From Legionella micdadei (GTDB taxonomy: Bacteria; Pseudomonadota; Gammaproteobacteria; Legionellales; Legionellaceae): 64,000 nt of DNA. The stretch covers positions 1,355,001 through 1,419,000 of the forward strand of contig NZ_LN614830.1 of assembly GCF_000953635.1 (NCBI RefSeq). Reading direction: 5' to 3'. A program made the translations under genes and the position numbers. A model generated the notes under the pieces. That model was not told the origin of the DNA and made no database searches. It saw only the letters and a program-made list of their open reading frames with translations. Below are positions 1 to 10,163 of the stretch, piece by piece. Numbering within the stretch: the first letter of the stretch is position 1; every line of letters starts with the position of its first letter.

Positions 1-1
1 C

Positions 2-319
2 GTATTGTTTGGGCTTTATACTAATGGTCAATCACAGATTATGGGGCAAGTGCAGCTAGCTAATTTCCCAAACCTGAACGGATTGCAGCCTTTAGGAAAT
101 ACCACCTGGGGGGAGACTGCTTCATCAGGACAAGCTTTAGTAGGCAACCCAGGAACAGCGAGCCTTGGTTTGATTCAGTCAGGTGCACTTGAAGAATCAA
201 ATGTGGATTTAACAAATGAGTTAGTCAACTTAATTACTGCCCAGCGCTATTTTCAGGCGAATGCGCAAACAATTAGTGCTGGCGATACAATAACTCAAAC
301 CATTATAAACATTGGTTAA
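2..319 (+). CDS. flgE: Flagellar hook protein FlgE, C-terminal part (cut by window start)
   Basis: This is the last 105 or so residues of the hook subunit; the reading frame is open through the window edge, so the 5' part lies outside. FlgE polymerises into the flexible hook between rod and filament. The tail ends with the axial-protein signature SGALEESNVDLTNELV followed by ITAQRYFQANAQTI, typical of hook and rod proteins, preceded by the GLQPLGNTTW segment of the FlgE/FlgG group. It heads a same-strand run of flagellar genes. FlgE is preferred over FlgG or FlgF because both of those follow as separate complete genes. Confidence 0.93.
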   Translation, partial: VLFGLYTNGQSQIMGQVQLANFPNLNGLQPLGNTTWGETASSGQALVGNPGTASLGLIQSGALEESNVDLTNELVNLITAQRYFQANAQTISAGDTITQTIINIG

Positions 320-472
320 TGAGATAACAACCAGCCTTTCCTCTGCGTCCCACGACTTGTTTGCGGGAGCTATTACTCGCGAGGGATTCCTGAAAGCCTC
401 ACGGGAGAACTGCGGAATTTAGCAACGAGAGAGGAACTAGGTTATTAGTTGGTAAGCTAGGAGGGCTTCAAT

Positions 473-1210
473 ATGGATCCAGTTTTATATCATTCAATGA
501 ATGCTTCGCAACTTGATTTTTATCGGCAGAACATTATCGGCCATAATATGGCCAATATTAATTCCCCAGGGTTCAAAGCTGATTTATTTAGGGCTCAGTC
601 TTTGTATGTCACTGGATCCGTACAATCGAGTGAAGCATTAGCAGTAGCACAGTCAAATGGTACTGACTTCTCCGATGGCCCATTAATTTCTACCGGTAGA
701 GATTTAGATGTGGCGGTACTGGGCGATGGTTGGTTTGTTGTCCAGGACTCTCAAGGAAAAGAGGCATATACGCAAGCAGGTAATTTTCATATCACTGAAA
801 ACGGTATGTTAGTCAATGGTTCAAACAGGCCTGTAATAGGTGATGGCGGTCCTATCTCAATTCCACCAGCACAACGTGTAGAGATCGGAACAGATGGCAC
901 GATATCTATAGTCCCATTCGAAGGGCCTCCTGGTGCAGTAGTGGTCTTAGATCGCCTAAAATTGGTCAAGCTGAAGAGCAATGAACTCTATAAAGATGCT
1001 GATGGCTTAATGAAATTGACTGGTGGCGGGACAGCCCAGACAGATGCTTCTATTAATGTCGTGAAAGGGGCTTTAGAAGGCTCGAATGTGAATCCCGTAG
1101 AGCAAATGATACATATGATCAATTCAGGTCAAGGTTTTAACGCAAAAATGAAGATAGTAGGGGCTGTTGATAGCAACGCACAAAAACTGGCACAGCTTTT
1201 GCAGCTATGA
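473..1210 (+). CDS. flgF: Flagellar basal-body rod protein FlgF
   Basis: Proximal rod subunit of 245 residues, the normal family length. The N-terminal flg_bb_rod motif reads QNIIGHNMANINSPGFKADL, and the C-terminus has GALEGSNVNPVEQMIHMI, the conserved helix used for axial polymerisation. The central DLDVAVLGDGWFVVQD segment is typical of FlgF/FlgG. The ATG at 473 has a strong AGGAGG ribosome site about 10 bases upstream. The gene lies between flgE and flgG, the usual order. The 150-base flgE-flgF spacer is G/C-richer and contains short inverted segments but no gene. Confidence 0.96.
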   Translation: MDPVLYHSMNASQLDFYRQNIIGHNMANINSPGFKADLFRAQSLYVTGSVQSSEALAVAQSNGTDFSDGPLISTGRDLDVAVLGDGWFVVQDSQGKEAYTQAGNFHITENGMLVNGSNRPVIGDGGPISIPPAQRVEIGTDGTISIVPFEGPPGAVVVLDRLKLVKLKSNELYKDADGLMKLTGGGTAQTDASINVVKGALEGSNVNPVEQMIHMINSGQGFNAKMKIVGAVDSNAQKLAQLLQL

Positions 1211-1243
1211 GGTTTTATTTTTAAAGTAGGATAGGATAAGGCT

Positions 1244-2029
1244 ATGGAACCAGCATTATGGGTTAGTAAAACTGGATTAGATGCTCAAGATAAGCAAATA
1301 GCAAATATTGCAAACAACTTGGCGAACGTAAACACGACAGGATTTAAAAAAGGCAGAGCAATATTTGAAGATTTGATTTACCAAAATTTAATGCAGGCAG
1401 GCGCCCAAGCAACCCAAACAACGGAAATCCCGACTGGTATCAATATGGGCAGCGGTGTCCATATGGTCTCTATGCAAAAGGTGTTTACTGAGGGAGGTAT
1501 ACTTAATACTCAGAATCCTCTTGATGTTGCAATTCAAGGAAATGGCTTTTTCCAGGTACTGTTACCTGATGGAACTCAAGCATACACACGAGACGGTACT
1601 TTCCAGATTAACTCTCAAGGCCAAATTGTTACTGCTAGTGGCTATGTGCTTCAACCGGCTATCACCATTCCGCAACAAGCATTAAGTATTACTATTGGTC
1701 AAGATGGTACGGTGAGTGTCCAAGTAGCAGGGAATAATACCCCTACACAATTGGGTGTTATCCAACTTAATACGTTTATTAATCCTGCAGGGCTGCAACC
1801 TATGGGACAAAACCTTTTCTTACAAACCGTGGCAAGTGGTGCTGTGCAAACAGATAATCCGGGTAATATCGGCCTAGGTACCCTTCTGCAAGGCTCTCTG
1901 GAAGCTTCCAATGTGAATGTTGTCGAAGAATTAGTCAATATGATTCAAGCTCAACGCAGCTATGAAATCAATGCTAAAGGCATCCAAACAGTGGATAGTA
2001 TGTTGCAATATTTAAATCAAACTTTGTAG
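1244..2029 (+). CDS. flgG: Flagellar distal rod protein FlgG
   Basis: Distal rod subunit of 261 residues, close to the 260-residue family standard. It opens with MEPALWVSKTGLDAQDKQ, followed by NNLANVNTTGFKKGRAIFED, the most conserved part of FlgG. It ends with LEASNVNVVEELVNMIQAQR and a YEINAK helix. The protein forms the drive shaft crossing the periplasm inside the P and L rings, which are encoded by the next genes (flgH, flgI). It starts 33 bases after flgF with an AGGATAAGG ribosome site, so the genes are probably cotranscribed. Confidence 0.97.
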   Translation: MEPALWVSKTGLDAQDKQIANIANNLANVNTTGFKKGRAIFEDLIYQNLMQAGAQATQTTEIPTGINMGSGVHMVSMQKVFTEGGILNTQNPLDVAIQGNGFFQVLLPDGTQAYTRDGTFQINSQGQIVTASGYVLQPAITIPQQALSITIGQDGTVSVQVAGNNTPTQLGVIQLNTFINPAGLQPMGQNLFLQTVASGAVQTDNPGNIGLGTLLQGSLEASNVNVVEELVNMIQAQRSYEINAKGIQTVDSMLQYLNQTL

Positions 2030-2042
2030 TTGAGAAGGTGAA

Positions 2043-2735
2043 ATGACTCCATTGCGACGCCTATTTGGCCTAATCATTGTTTCAACGTTAAGCGGCTGTG
2101 ATCAGCTTAATCCACCATTCCCGGGAACGCATCCTGAATATGCACCGACCTATCCAGCTTCGCCTGATCCAAAACAAATCCGTCATGTTAACGGTGCCAT
2201 TTATAATGCTGAAACTGCTTTGCCTCTCTTCGAAACGCCAAGAGCAAGACATCCCGGTGATTTAATCACAGTGGTCTTGATTGAGAAAACGGATGCACAA
2301 AAGAAAGCAAGTACATTCGGTCAAAAAAATGATACGACTACAATAACCAATAAAACATTCTTCGGCCGACCCATTGCTTTGGGTGGTGGCTATAGTATGG
2401 ATTTTGATTTAAATGCGCAGCGTCAATTTTTTGGCCAAGGTCAAGAAATTCAAAACAATAAATTATTCGGAAGCATTTCTTTGACGGTTTCTAAAGTATT
2501 GCCTAATGGCAATATGGTTGTTCAAGGCGAAAAATGGGTAAAAATTAACCAAGGGGATGAATACATAAGGCTATCTGGCATTATTAGGCCACAAGATATA
2601 AGACCTGATAATACAATCAGCTCCGATCGAATTGCTAATGCTCGAATAGCTTACGGTGGCGTGGGCGAATTGAATAACATGAACGCCCAAGGCTGGTTCT
2701 CCCGCTTTATTTGGGGACCGATATTCCCAACCTAA
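2043..2735 (+). CDS. flgH: Flagellar L-ring lipoprotein FlgH
   Basis: L-ring subunit of the outer membrane, 230 residues. A short signal sequence ends in the lipobox LSGC with the acylated Cys near residue 19, as expected for an outer-membrane lipoprotein. The body carries the FlgH motifs [35 protein letters not shown] and [19 protein letters not shown]. The C-terminus [18 protein letters not shown] is also diagnostic. The gene starts 13 bases after flgG behind GAGAAGGTG and precedes flgI. Confidence 0.97.
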   Translation: MTPLRRLFGLIIVSTLSGCDQLNPPFPGTHPEYAPTYPASPDPKQIRHVNGAIYNAETALPLFETPRARHPGDLITVVLIEKTDAQKKASTFGQKNDTTTITNKTFFGRPIALGGGYSMDFDLNAQRQFFGQGQEIQNNKLFGSISLTVSKVLPNGNMVVQGEKWVKINQGDEYIRLSGIIRPQDIRPDNTISSDRIANARIAYGGVGELNNMNAQGWFSRFIWGPIFPT

Positions 2736-2751
2736 GATAACAGGACGATTA

Positions 2752-3855
2752 ATGCGTAAAACCTATTTGGCATGCATTTACTTCTTAATCAGCACATTGT
2801 CTTTTGCATTACATGCTGAGCGCATTAAAGATTTAGCCACTCTTGCTGGAGTTAGAACTAACCAATTGGTTGGCTATGGCTTAGTAGTTGGTCTTGATGG
2901 TACAGGTGACAGAACAGGTACTCGCTTCACCGAGGAAACATTTGCAAATATGCTGATTCAGCTCGGCATTAACATCCCTCCCGGAACCAAGCTGAATTCA
3001 AAAAATGTTGCTGCAGCAATGGTGACTGCCAGCCTTAGTTCTTTTATGAAAAAAGGCCAAGCAATGGATGTCAATGTATCATCCATTGGTGATTCTAAAA
3101 GTTTAAGGGGAGGCACCTTACTAATGACTCCCTTAAAAGGGGCAGATGGCCGTGTTTATGCGATGGCGCAAGGTAATATTATCGTTAGTTCACTCTCGGT
3201 TTCCGGTCAGGACGGCTCCAGTATCACGGTGAACGTGCCTAGCGGCGGACGTATTCCTAATGGGGCGACTGTCGAGGTGGATATCCCTAATCCTTTCTAT
3301 GTCTCACGATCGCTTGTTTACAATTTGCATAGCCCTGATTTTACTACCGCCCGACGCATGGTTGATGCAATCAATGAAACGATGGGGCCAGGTACTGCCC
3401 GGGCAATTGATGCAACCTCAATTCGTGTGACTGCGCCTAAGGAATTATCGCATCGGGTAGAGTATATTTCTGTTTTGGAAAACATCGAATTTACACCAGG
3501 CGAAGTTGAAGCTAAAATCATTATAAACCCAAGGACAGGCACAGTTGTTATGGGCCAATTAGTTCATGTTAAACCAGCAGCGGTATCACATGGCAACCTA
3601 ATTGTCTCCATTAGCGAAAATCCTCAAGTTTCCCAGCCGAATCCTTTTGCGGGAGGAAGAACAGTAGTCGTTCCTGATACGCAAATCAGTGTTCAGGAGA
3701 AGGGAAATCGCACTTTTTTGTTTGCCCCCGGTCCTTCATTAAAAGATATTGTCAGAGCAGTGAATGCGGTTGGAGCAACACCGGCAGACCTGGTTGCTAT
3801 ACTCGAAGCTTTAAAGCAGGCTGGCGCACTAAACGCAACAATAATTATTATTTAA
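2752..3855 (+). CDS. flgI: Flagellar P-ring protein FlgI
   Basis: Periplasmic P-ring subunit, 367 residues, normal length. A cleavable signal peptide (about residues 1-22, ending HA) is followed by the near-invariant start of the mature protein, [20 protein letters not shown] and [31 protein letters not shown] and the C-terminal [16 protein letters not shown] complete the family pattern. The ring works as a bushing around the FlgG rod in the peptidoglycan layer. Its stop codon overlaps the flgJ start by one base, implying translational coupling. Confidence 0.97.
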   Translation: MRKTYLACIYFLISTLSFALHAERIKDLATLAGVRTNQLVGYGLVVGLDGTGDRTGTRFTEETFANMLIQLGINIPPGTKLNSKNVAAAMVTASLSSFMKKGQAMDVNVSSIGDSKSLRGGTLLMTPLKGADGRVYAMAQGNIIVSSLSVSGQDGSSITVNVPSGGRIPNGATVEVDIPNPFYVSRSLVYNLHSPDFTTARRMVDAINETMGPGTARAIDATSIRVTAPKELSHRVEYISVLENIEFTPGEVEAKIIINPRTGTVVMGQLVHVKPAAVSHGNLIVSISENPQVSQPNPFAGGRTVVVPDTQISVQEKGNRTFLFAPGPSLKDIVRAVNAVGATPADLVAILEALKQAGALNATIIII

Positions 3856-4826
3856 TGGATGAATTGAAAATGGCAATTGAAGGAATAGCCGTAAGTGATT
3901 TTCAAAGTTTACAAGAATTAAGGGCAAAGGCACAAAAGGATCCTGACAAAGCACTGCCTGAGGTTGCGAAGCAATTCGAAGCTATTTTTCTGCAATCCAT
4001 GCTCAAAAGCATGCGTATGGGCCAACATTTTCTAGAAGAATCAAATCCATTCAGAGGAAAAAGTGTGGAAACCTTCCAAGAAATGCTTGATGCCCAATAC
4101 GCAACGAATATTACTCAAGGCCAGGGAATAGGCTTAGCAACCATGCTTGCAAAACAATTATCTAAATCCCAAACACAAGCTACAATGCCTCAAACTGAGA
4201 TTAATGCCATTAATTCCAATACACCGAAAACACTCAATGCGCTTAATGACCCTAAAACCAAAGTTGAGCAGTCGCTTTTGCCAGCACGAATTGCTCCGAA
4301 ACAACCTGTGGCAGTAAAAGAAACCGTTCCAAATCCTCAGATTGATGATTTTGTGCGTTCGGCGTGGCCTTATGCTCGACAAGCAGCTAATTTATTGGGG
4401 CTTGATCCTAAAATTCTGCTTGCCCAAGCGGCTTTAGAAACAGGATGGGGGCAATTTATTGCTAAAGATGCAGACGGCAGCAGTTCTTATAATTTCTTTA
4501 ATATCAAAGCAGCAGATAACAACACTGATGCGGTGCATGTAAATACTACCGAGTATATTGCTGATACACCCATTAAGGTAAACGCGGCTTTTAAGAAATA
4601 TGCATCAATTGAAAACAGTTTTAATGATTATGTGTCTTTAATCAAAGACAGTAATCGTTATGGGGATGCTTTGGCAAATACAAGAAGCCCTGAGCGCTAT
4701 ATTGATGAATTGTATCGTGCAGGTTACGCGACTGATCCGCATTATGCCTCAAAAATATTAGCTATTTATCATGGTGATGAATTGCAGCACGCTTTAGAGA
4801 GAAATGGGTTTTCTGAGTTGGCTTGA
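3855..4826 (+). CDS. flgJ: Flagellar rod assembly protein and muramidase FlgJ
   Basis: Two-domain FlgJ of 323 residues. Residues 15-110 are the rod-binding domain (KQFEAIFLQSMLKSMRMGQ). After a Gln/Asn/Thr-rich linker, about residues 160-315 form the glucosaminidase domain that opens peptidoglycan for rod growth. The catalytic-type Glu195 lies in AQAALETGWGQF, followed by SSYNFFNIKA. The ATG overlaps the flgI stop by one base. Gammaproteobacterial FlgJ proteins normally have both domains, so nothing is missing. An inverted repeat lies in the spacer before flgK. Confidence 0.95.
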   Translation: MDELKMAIEGIAVSDFQSLQELRAKAQKDPDKALPEVAKQFEAIFLQSMLKSMRMGQHFLEESNPFRGKSVETFQEMLDAQYATNITQGQGIGLATMLAKQLSKSQTQATMPQTEINAINSNTPKTLNALNDPKTKVEQSLLPARIAPKQPVAVKETVPNPQIDDFVRSAWPYARQAANLLGLDPKILLAQAALETGWGQFIAKDADGSSSYNFFNIKAADNNTDAVHVNTTEYIADTPIKVNAAFKKYASIENSFNDYVSLIKDSNRYGDALANTRSPERYIDELYRAGYATDPHYASKILAIYHGDELQHALERNGFSELA

Positions 4827-4882
4827 CCCAAATGGCGAGGTTGGCTAAATAACCAACCTATGCTTGATAAAATTGAGAGAAT

Positions 4883-4909
4883 GTCATTCCTCGCTTTGCT
4901 CGGGATGAC
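4883..4909. repeat. Imperfect inverted repeat in flgJ-flgK spacer
   Basis: GTCATTCC and GGGATGAC arms (one G:U-type difference) flank TCGCTTTGCTC, forming a possible hairpin. Similar short segments occur at about 18521-18546 and 50413-50438, so this looks like a dispersed intergenic repeat. It could also act as a terminator or attenuator between flgJ and flgK, although there is no good U-tract directly after it. Confidence 0.5.
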
Positions 4910-4938
4910 TTTAGATTAAACAAAGGGGAGCAAGGAGC

Positions 4939-6891
4939 ATGGCGGGAATTTTAAACATTGCTGCATCAAGTCTTAATGCGTTCCAACGCGCACTTGCAGT
5001 AACAGGAAATAATATTGCTAATTCAAGTAATAGAGCCTATACACGTCAAACTGTTCAATTCGCGCCAATGCCGTCACAACGCTATGCTGGTTCTTATATT
5101 GGTGGTGGGGTTGCTATCTCTAATATCCAACGTAATAGTGATCGCTTCGCAACAGAACAGGTGCGGGAAACGCTAACAACCAAATCACAATATGATTCGC
5201 TCTATCAGCAAGCGATACAAATCGATAAATTGCTTTCTGAAAAAGGAACGAGCCTCTCAGGGAATATGCAGACTTTTTTCACTGCGCTAGGCCAGTTAAA
5301 TGAGACTCCCGACAATTTAGCCTCACGCTCGCTTATGTTGCAACAAAGTCAGTTGCTAGTTGATCAATTTAACTCGTTACAACTCCGTTTTGACGAATAC
5401 CAACGCAACAACACCACGCAAATTACAGAAGCAGTGAATCAAATAAACCAAATTACTGCGAATATCGCGCAAATCAATAAACAACTCACTGCAGCACCCG
5501 ATGCGCCCGAGCTACTTGATACTCGTGATGATTTATTGCGCGAATTGGCAAAGTACACGGAAGTCACCGTGATTGATCAAGGTAACGCAGGCATTGATGT
5601 TGCAATAGGGAATGGTGAGATGCTGGTCATTGGGGCCGAACAGCGTAATTTGGTGGTTAATGCCAATCTAACCGGCCAGCTTGGTACACAAGTCTTCCTA
5701 GCAAATGGGCAAGGTCAGATCGATATTACTTCAAATTTGCATTCTGGCATGATCGGAGGATTACTTGAATTCGAGCAAGACATCCTCGGTTACGGCAGTC
5801 AATTAATTGGCCAATTAGCAATAGGTCTGGCAACCGCATTTAATACCCAGCATAAACTGGGTATCGATATGAATAGCCAGATTGGTAAAAATTATTTTAC
5901 TGACTACAATCAAGCTAACTTGCAATTATCCCGATCATTACCCTCTAACTCAAATACAGGGGCTGCTGTTTTATCTGTCGCTATTTCTGATATCAACCAA
6001 ACCATGTTGAGTGACTATCAGCTTGTAGTAAGTGATACCGCTACAAATGAAGTTCGGCTTATTCGACAATCGGATGGTCAATCGACTACGCTAAATTGGA
6101 CAAATACACCACCTGCACCGCCAGCGGGTCAAATTATCTTGGATGGCATGACGATCACTGTTGATGATGTAAGTAATTTGGTCAACAGCGACCGGTTTAC
6201 TTTAATGCCGACGCGAGGGGCAGCACGTGATCTCCAATTAAATATCACTGATCCGCGAGAAATTGCACTGGCTTCCCCAGTGCGCACGGAGGCTTCAATA
6301 AACAATACAGGATCGGGAAGGATTGCTTTAGGTGATGTATTAAATACCAATGCTGCGGTTGGCAAAGAGTATAGCATTCAATTTATTTCGCCAACGCAAT
6401 ATAACTTGATAAATGTCACCGATTCAGTAACTACGGGACCGTTTACTTTTACCCCCAATACAGATAACACAATAATGATTCCTGATTCGGTTAACCCCAG
6501 TTATTCGGTAATATTGTCCGGTATTCCGGCTACAGGCGATACGTTTTCTGCTTCATACAATGCCGGTGGTATTGGAGACAACCGTAATGGCTTAATGCTA
6601 GCTGCACTCCAGCAAAGTAAAATTTTTAACAACGGTACGGCCAGTCTATTTGATAAGCATACTGATTTAATCACAGGAGTAGGGGGTGTAACTTATCAAG
6701 CCAAAATACGTAGCGATGCTGCCGAAATTCTTCATCAACAGGCAGTTGATTTTCGTGAAAGCAAAAGTGGTGTGAATTTGGATGAAGAAGCAAGCAATCT
6801 ATTGCGTTTTGAGCAAGCTTATCAAGCTGCCAGTCGCGTGATGGCTGTTTCAAGTCAGATAATGGATGCTTTATTTGCCGTAATGAGGTGA
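4939..6891 (+). CDS. flgK: Flagellar hook-filament junction protein FlgK (HAP1)
   Basis: Hook-associated protein of 650 residues. The N-terminus AVTGNNIANSSNRAYTRQTV is the axial-protein motif of FlgK. The coiled-coil region around residues 140-200 (AVNQINQITANIAQINKQLT, then LLDTRDDLLRELAKY) is diagnostic. The C-terminus has SGVNLDEEASNLLRFEQAYQ followed by AASRVMAVSSQIMDALF. It joins the hook to the filament and is exported by the flagellar type III system. The ribosome site AAGGAGC precedes the ATG. The stop codon nearly abuts flgL. Confidence 0.96.
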   Translation: MAGILNIAASSLNAFQRALAVTGNNIANSSNRAYTRQTVQFAPMPSQRYAGSYIGGGVAISNIQRNSDRFATEQVRETLTTKSQYDSLYQQAIQIDKLLSEKGTSLSGNMQTFFTALGQLNETPDNLASRSLMLQQSQLLVDQFNSLQLRFDEYQRNNTTQITEAVNQINQITANIAQINKQLTAAPDAPELLDTRDDLLRELAKYTEVTVIDQGNAGIDVAIGNGEMLVIGAEQRNLVVNANLTGQLGTQVFLANGQGQIDITSNLHSGMIGGLLEFEQDILGYGSQLIGQLAIGLATAFNTQHKLGIDMNSQIGKNYFTDYNQANLQLSRSLPSNSNTGAAVLSVAISDINQTMLSDYQLVVSDTATNEVRLIRQSDGQSTTLNWTNTPPAPPAGQIILDGMTITVDDVSNLVNSDRFTLMPTRGAARDLQLNITDPREIALASPVRTEASINNTGSGRIALGDVLNTNAAVGKEYSIQFISPTQYNLINVTDSVTTGPFTFTPNTDNTIMIPDSVNPSYSVILSGIPATGDTFSASYNAGGIGDNRNGLMLAALQQSKIFNNGTASLFDKHTDLITGVGGVTYQAKIRSDAAEILHQQAVDFRESKSGVNLDEEASNLLRFEQAYQAASRVMAVSSQIMDALFAVMR

Positions 6892-6893
6892 TC

Positions 6894-8126
6894 ATGCGAA
6901 TTTCAACGACCCAAATTTTTCTTCAAGGCTTAAATGGCGTGTTAGCCCAGCAGGCAGAGACACTAAAATTACAGCAGCAGCTTTCTTCGCAAAAGAAAAT
7001 CCAATCGCCTGCTGATGATCCAATCGGGGCTGCACAAATTGAATTGATGATGCAACGCATTAATTTAACTGAGAATATGGAGAAGAACCGCGAATCAGCT
7101 GTGAGTGAGATAAGCTATGAAGAAAGTATCTTGAGTAACGTTATTAACGTTATTCAGCGCCTACGCGAATTACAGGTTCAATCTGGAAACACAGCTTTAT
7201 CAGAGGGTGATCGCGAAGCTATGTCGGAAGAGGCAAAAAATTTACTCGATCAACTAGTCGATTTGGGTAATGCCCAAGACAGTAACGGCTATTACCTATT
7301 TAGTGGCAGTAAGACATCTACTCAGCCTTTTACATTAAACGCGGGACAATACATCTATAATGGTGATCAAACGCAACGCTCACAAATCATCAGTAGTGGG
7401 TTACAAATTGCTGTAAACGATAATGGCAATGATATTTTTATGCGTATTCCCAATGGTAATGGCACATTTACCGTAACACAAACGTCCACGCCTAATACAG
7501 GTACTGTGGCTGCGACTACTGGTTCGGTGATAGATCCTGCTGCCTACGTGGTTGATAACTATACAGTGAACTTTGTGTTAAATAGCTTAAATCAAATGGT
7601 GGTAATGGTTACAGGTGCAAGCACTGGCCCAATTATTCCCTCCACAGGCCTTCCAGATGATGCGCCTCTTTATCAAGATGGTGGAACAATTAATTTTAAT
7701 GGGGTTCAGGTCACTTTTCATGGAACACCAAACGCGGGAGATAGTTTTGCAGTAAATCCTTCCCGCAATGAGTCGATTTTTTCCACTGCGGTACGCATTG
7801 TCGCCAATCTTAAGCAATCCTTCTCTACTGCTGCCGATAAAGCCGCAGTAGAAACCGAAAATAATCAGCTCCTTGAGCAATTGGACAGTGCTCTTAATAA
7901 TATTCTTGCATTTCGTGCGCAAGTGGGTGCTCGGTTAAATCAACTGGATGTCGCAGCTCAGGTTAACAATGATGTCTTGGAAATTAGTGAGGAAACATTG
8001 CATACCGTACAAGATGTTAATTTGGCTGAGGCTGCGGTCAAGCTTAATTTGCAACAAGTATATTTACAGGCAGCGCAGCAGAGTTTTGCCCGGATTCAAG
8101 GGTTAACAGTGTTTAATTACATTTAA
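6894..8126 (+). CDS. flgL: Flagellar hook-filament junction protein FlgL (HAP3)
   Basis: Hook-associated protein of about 410 residues with flagellin-like ends: MRISTTQIFLQGLN at the start, then QSPADDPIGAAQIE, and VNLAEAAVKLNLQQVYLQAA near the C-terminus. The ATG at 6894 is chosen over an upstream in-frame GTG at 6888 because MRISTTQ is the usual start and GAGGTG sits at a good ribosome-site distance; the start lies two bases beyond the flgK stop. The protein caps the junction and supports filament growth. It ends the flagellar block; a convergent MarR gene follows. Confidence 0.95.
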   Translation: MRISTTQIFLQGLNGVLAQQAETLKLQQQLSSQKKIQSPADDPIGAAQIELMMQRINLTENMEKNRESAVSEISYEESILSNVINVIQRLRELQVQSGNTALSEGDREAMSEEAKNLLDQLVDLGNAQDSNGYYLFSGSKTSTQPFTLNAGQYIYNGDQTQRSQIISSGLQIAVNDNGNDIFMRIPNGNGTFTVTQTSTPNTGTVAATTGSVIDPAAYVVDNYTVNFVLNSLNQMVVMVTGASTGPIIPSTGLPDDAPLYQDGGTINFNGVQVTFHGTPNAGDSFAVNPSRNESIFSTAVRIVANLKQSFSTAADKAAVETENNQLLEQLDSALNNILAFRAQVGARLNQLDVAAQVNNDVLEISEETLHTVQDVNLAEAAVKLNLQQVYLQAAQQSFARIQGLTVFNYI

Positions 8127-8236
8127 GGTTTGCTTTTACATAGAATTTAATCTATTGACCTCAAAATACTCTGGGTTGTGTGATTGATGAGTTTAAATCA
8201 TGTCCAGTTTGTTTTGATGTTTTCTAAAGTTTTCTA

Positions 8237-8704
8237 TCATTCTTTTAAAATACTCACTAAAAGCTCAATAGAGCTGGCAAGCGATTTTTGCTCATTCTCG
8301 GTTAAGGCCTGAAGATTTTGGTTCAAACGGTTATGTAGGAGGTGTGGAGAGGCAGCAATAAATTCTTTTCCTTTTTCGGTGATATCAATAAAGGTATTGC
8401 GCCGATCCTTTTTATCTCTTACTCGATGAACAAAATTTTTTTCTTCCAGCCGATCAATTACTCCAACTAGCGTACTCATTGATAGGTATACTTTTTTAGA
8501 TAAAGAAGACAAATTCATGAAACCATTTTCATAGATCTCATGTAAGCAAATCATTTGAGGGATAGTTAGTCCGTAATATTTATTGAGGTATCTTGAATGA
8601 TGATCCATATGCTGCATTACCTTTCGTAAGGCGAGGATAATTTTTTTTGACTGTTGATTAGCTATCTCGGTGCCTTCGTTTTTTACTTGATTTGAATAAT
8701 TCAT
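8237..8704 (-). CDS. MarR-family transcriptional regulator
   Basis: Winged-helix regulator of 155 residues. The core LTIPQMICLHEIYENGFMN / LSSLSKKVYLSMSTLVGVID / RLEEKNFVHRVRDKKDRRN is the MarR wing-helix layout with the DxR salt-bridge segment, and the C-terminal helices would form the dimer. The longer frame begins with TTG at 8725; the ATG at 8704 is preferred although neither has a strong ribosome site. It is convergent with flgL and divergent from the YbdK-type ligase gene at 8903, which makes that gene a plausible target. The ligand is unknown. Confidence 0.85.
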   Translation of the reverse strand: MNYSNQVKNEGTEIANQQSKKIILALRKVMQHMDHHSRYLNKYYGLTIPQMICLHEIYENGFMNLSSLSKKVYLSMSTLVGVIDRLEEKNFVHRVRDKKDRRNTFIDITEKGKEFIAASPHLLHNRLNQNLQALTENEQKSLASSIELLVSILKE

Positions 8705-8902
8705 GATTAGTCTTAATGATTGCAATCTATTCGCTACGGGGTTACTATCTAAAATTACTTCGTGTACGAAATATTTTAACAGACACTAATAATAACAATT
8801 TTATCTGACTATTCTATATAGCAGTAGAGGAGGATCCAAAAAAAATGGGATTTTAATCCAAGAAGCATTTTCCAAAAAGAAATAACTAGAAGAGGAGAGG
8901 TT

Positions 8903-10120
8903 ATGCCCAATGAATTAAATCAAAAAACCTTATACCCATTTCCACAACAATTCGCTGCGAAAGAACTAATTGACGACGAGGACATCCAATTTTTGAGTAA
9001 TGGTTTTCTCACTCTAGGTGTTGAAATCGAGTTACAACTTATTGATTCAGAAACACTCAATCTATCCTCGAAATCTGAGGAAGTACTTAATGCAACTGCA
9101 GATTTACCTAAAATAAAACCCGAATTCTATTTAAGCACCATCGAAGTAACTACAGATAAATGCAATACCGTCAAGCAAGTGGAAGATGATCTCTATAACT
9201 CATTATCTGATCTTCAATGGGCAACGAAAGATCTCGGAATACTCTTTGCGTCAACTGGGTCTCATCCGTTTTCCAAATATGCGGATTGGCAAATATCCCC
9301 AACAGCACGTTACCTTGATTTAATTGATCGCAATCAATGGTTAACTCGACGTATGAGTGTTTATGGCCTGCATGTGCATCTTGGCATGAAAAGCGGTGAG
9401 GACTGTATCCGATTTAACAATTTTTTTATGTATTTTTTGCCACATCTATTAGCGCTTTCATCCAGCTCGCCATTTTGGCAAGGGATAGATACTGGACTTG
9501 CTTCATGCCGTCCTACCGCATATGAAGCCCTGCCGACAGCAGGACAACCGTATTATGTAAAAACTTGGCAAGATTTCTATCATATTTATAGAAGTTTAAA
9601 ATCTTGCGGTTCAATCAAATCATTAAAAGATTTATGGTGGGATTTAAGACCAAGTCCCGGTTTTGGCACTTTAGAAATTCGGGTTTGTGACGGCACCGCC
9701 ACATTGGCAGAGACACTGGCTATCACCGCTTTTATTCATGCTCTTGCGTATTGGTTTGCAGATAATGGCGCTTGGCTAGAGTCAGTAGCGTGCCCCCCCC
9801 ATTGGCTTTCGCGTGAAAACAAATGGCGGGCAATTCGCTATGGGCTAGATAGCGAGTTGATTATGAATACTGAAGGAAAAATTAAACTCATGCGCGAGGA
9901 TCTTTACGAATGGATAAGTAAACTTGAGCCTTATATTAAACGGCTCAATTATCAAAATTACTTCGCTTACCTAAAAACGATTATCGAATCAGGGACCAGT
10001 TCTGAAAGGCAAAAAATGATATTTAGTCAAAACGGTTCTCTTAGAGATGTTGTCAAACACAATGTGAGTGAATTTTTATTGCAGGTACCTCTTTATCGTC
10101 AAGAATCAGTTTTCTCATGA
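8903..10120 (+). CDS. YbdK-type carboxylate-amine ligase (glutamate-cysteine ligase 2 family)
   Basis: Protein of 405 residues in the GCS2/YbdK family, ATP-grasp-like enzymes that ligate glutamate to amines such as cysteine. Supporting motifs are LTLGVEIELQLIDSETLNL near residue 37, YGLHVHLGMKSGEDCIRF (the family HVH segment) and FGTLEIRVCDGTATLAETLA. The true physiological substrate of many members is not known. A strong AGAGGAGAGG ribosome site precedes the ATG. It is divergent from the MarR gene and ends shortly before a hairpin at 10164. Confidence 0.85.
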   Translation: MPNELNQKTLYPFPQQFAAKELIDDEDIQFLSNGFLTLGVEIELQLIDSETLNLSSKSEEVLNATADLPKIKPEFYLSTIEVTTDKCNTVKQVEDDLYNSLSDLQWATKDLGILFASTGSHPFSKYADWQISPTARYLDLIDRNQWLTRRMSVYGLHVHLGMKSGEDCIRFNNFFMYFLPHLLALSSSSPFWQGIDTGLASCRPTAYEALPTAGQPYYVKTWQDFYHIYRSLKSCGSIKSLKDLWWDLRPSPGFGTLEIRVCDGTATLAETLAITAFIHALAYWFADNGAWLESVACPPHWLSRENKWRAIRYGLDSELIMNTEGKIKLMREDLYEWISKLEPYIKRLNYQNYFAYLKTIIESGTSSERQKMIFSQNGSLRDVVKHNVSEFLLQVPLYRQESVFS

Positions 10121-10163
10121 GAATTCGTAATTGCTTATATTTCAATCAGATTTAGGTAAATAA

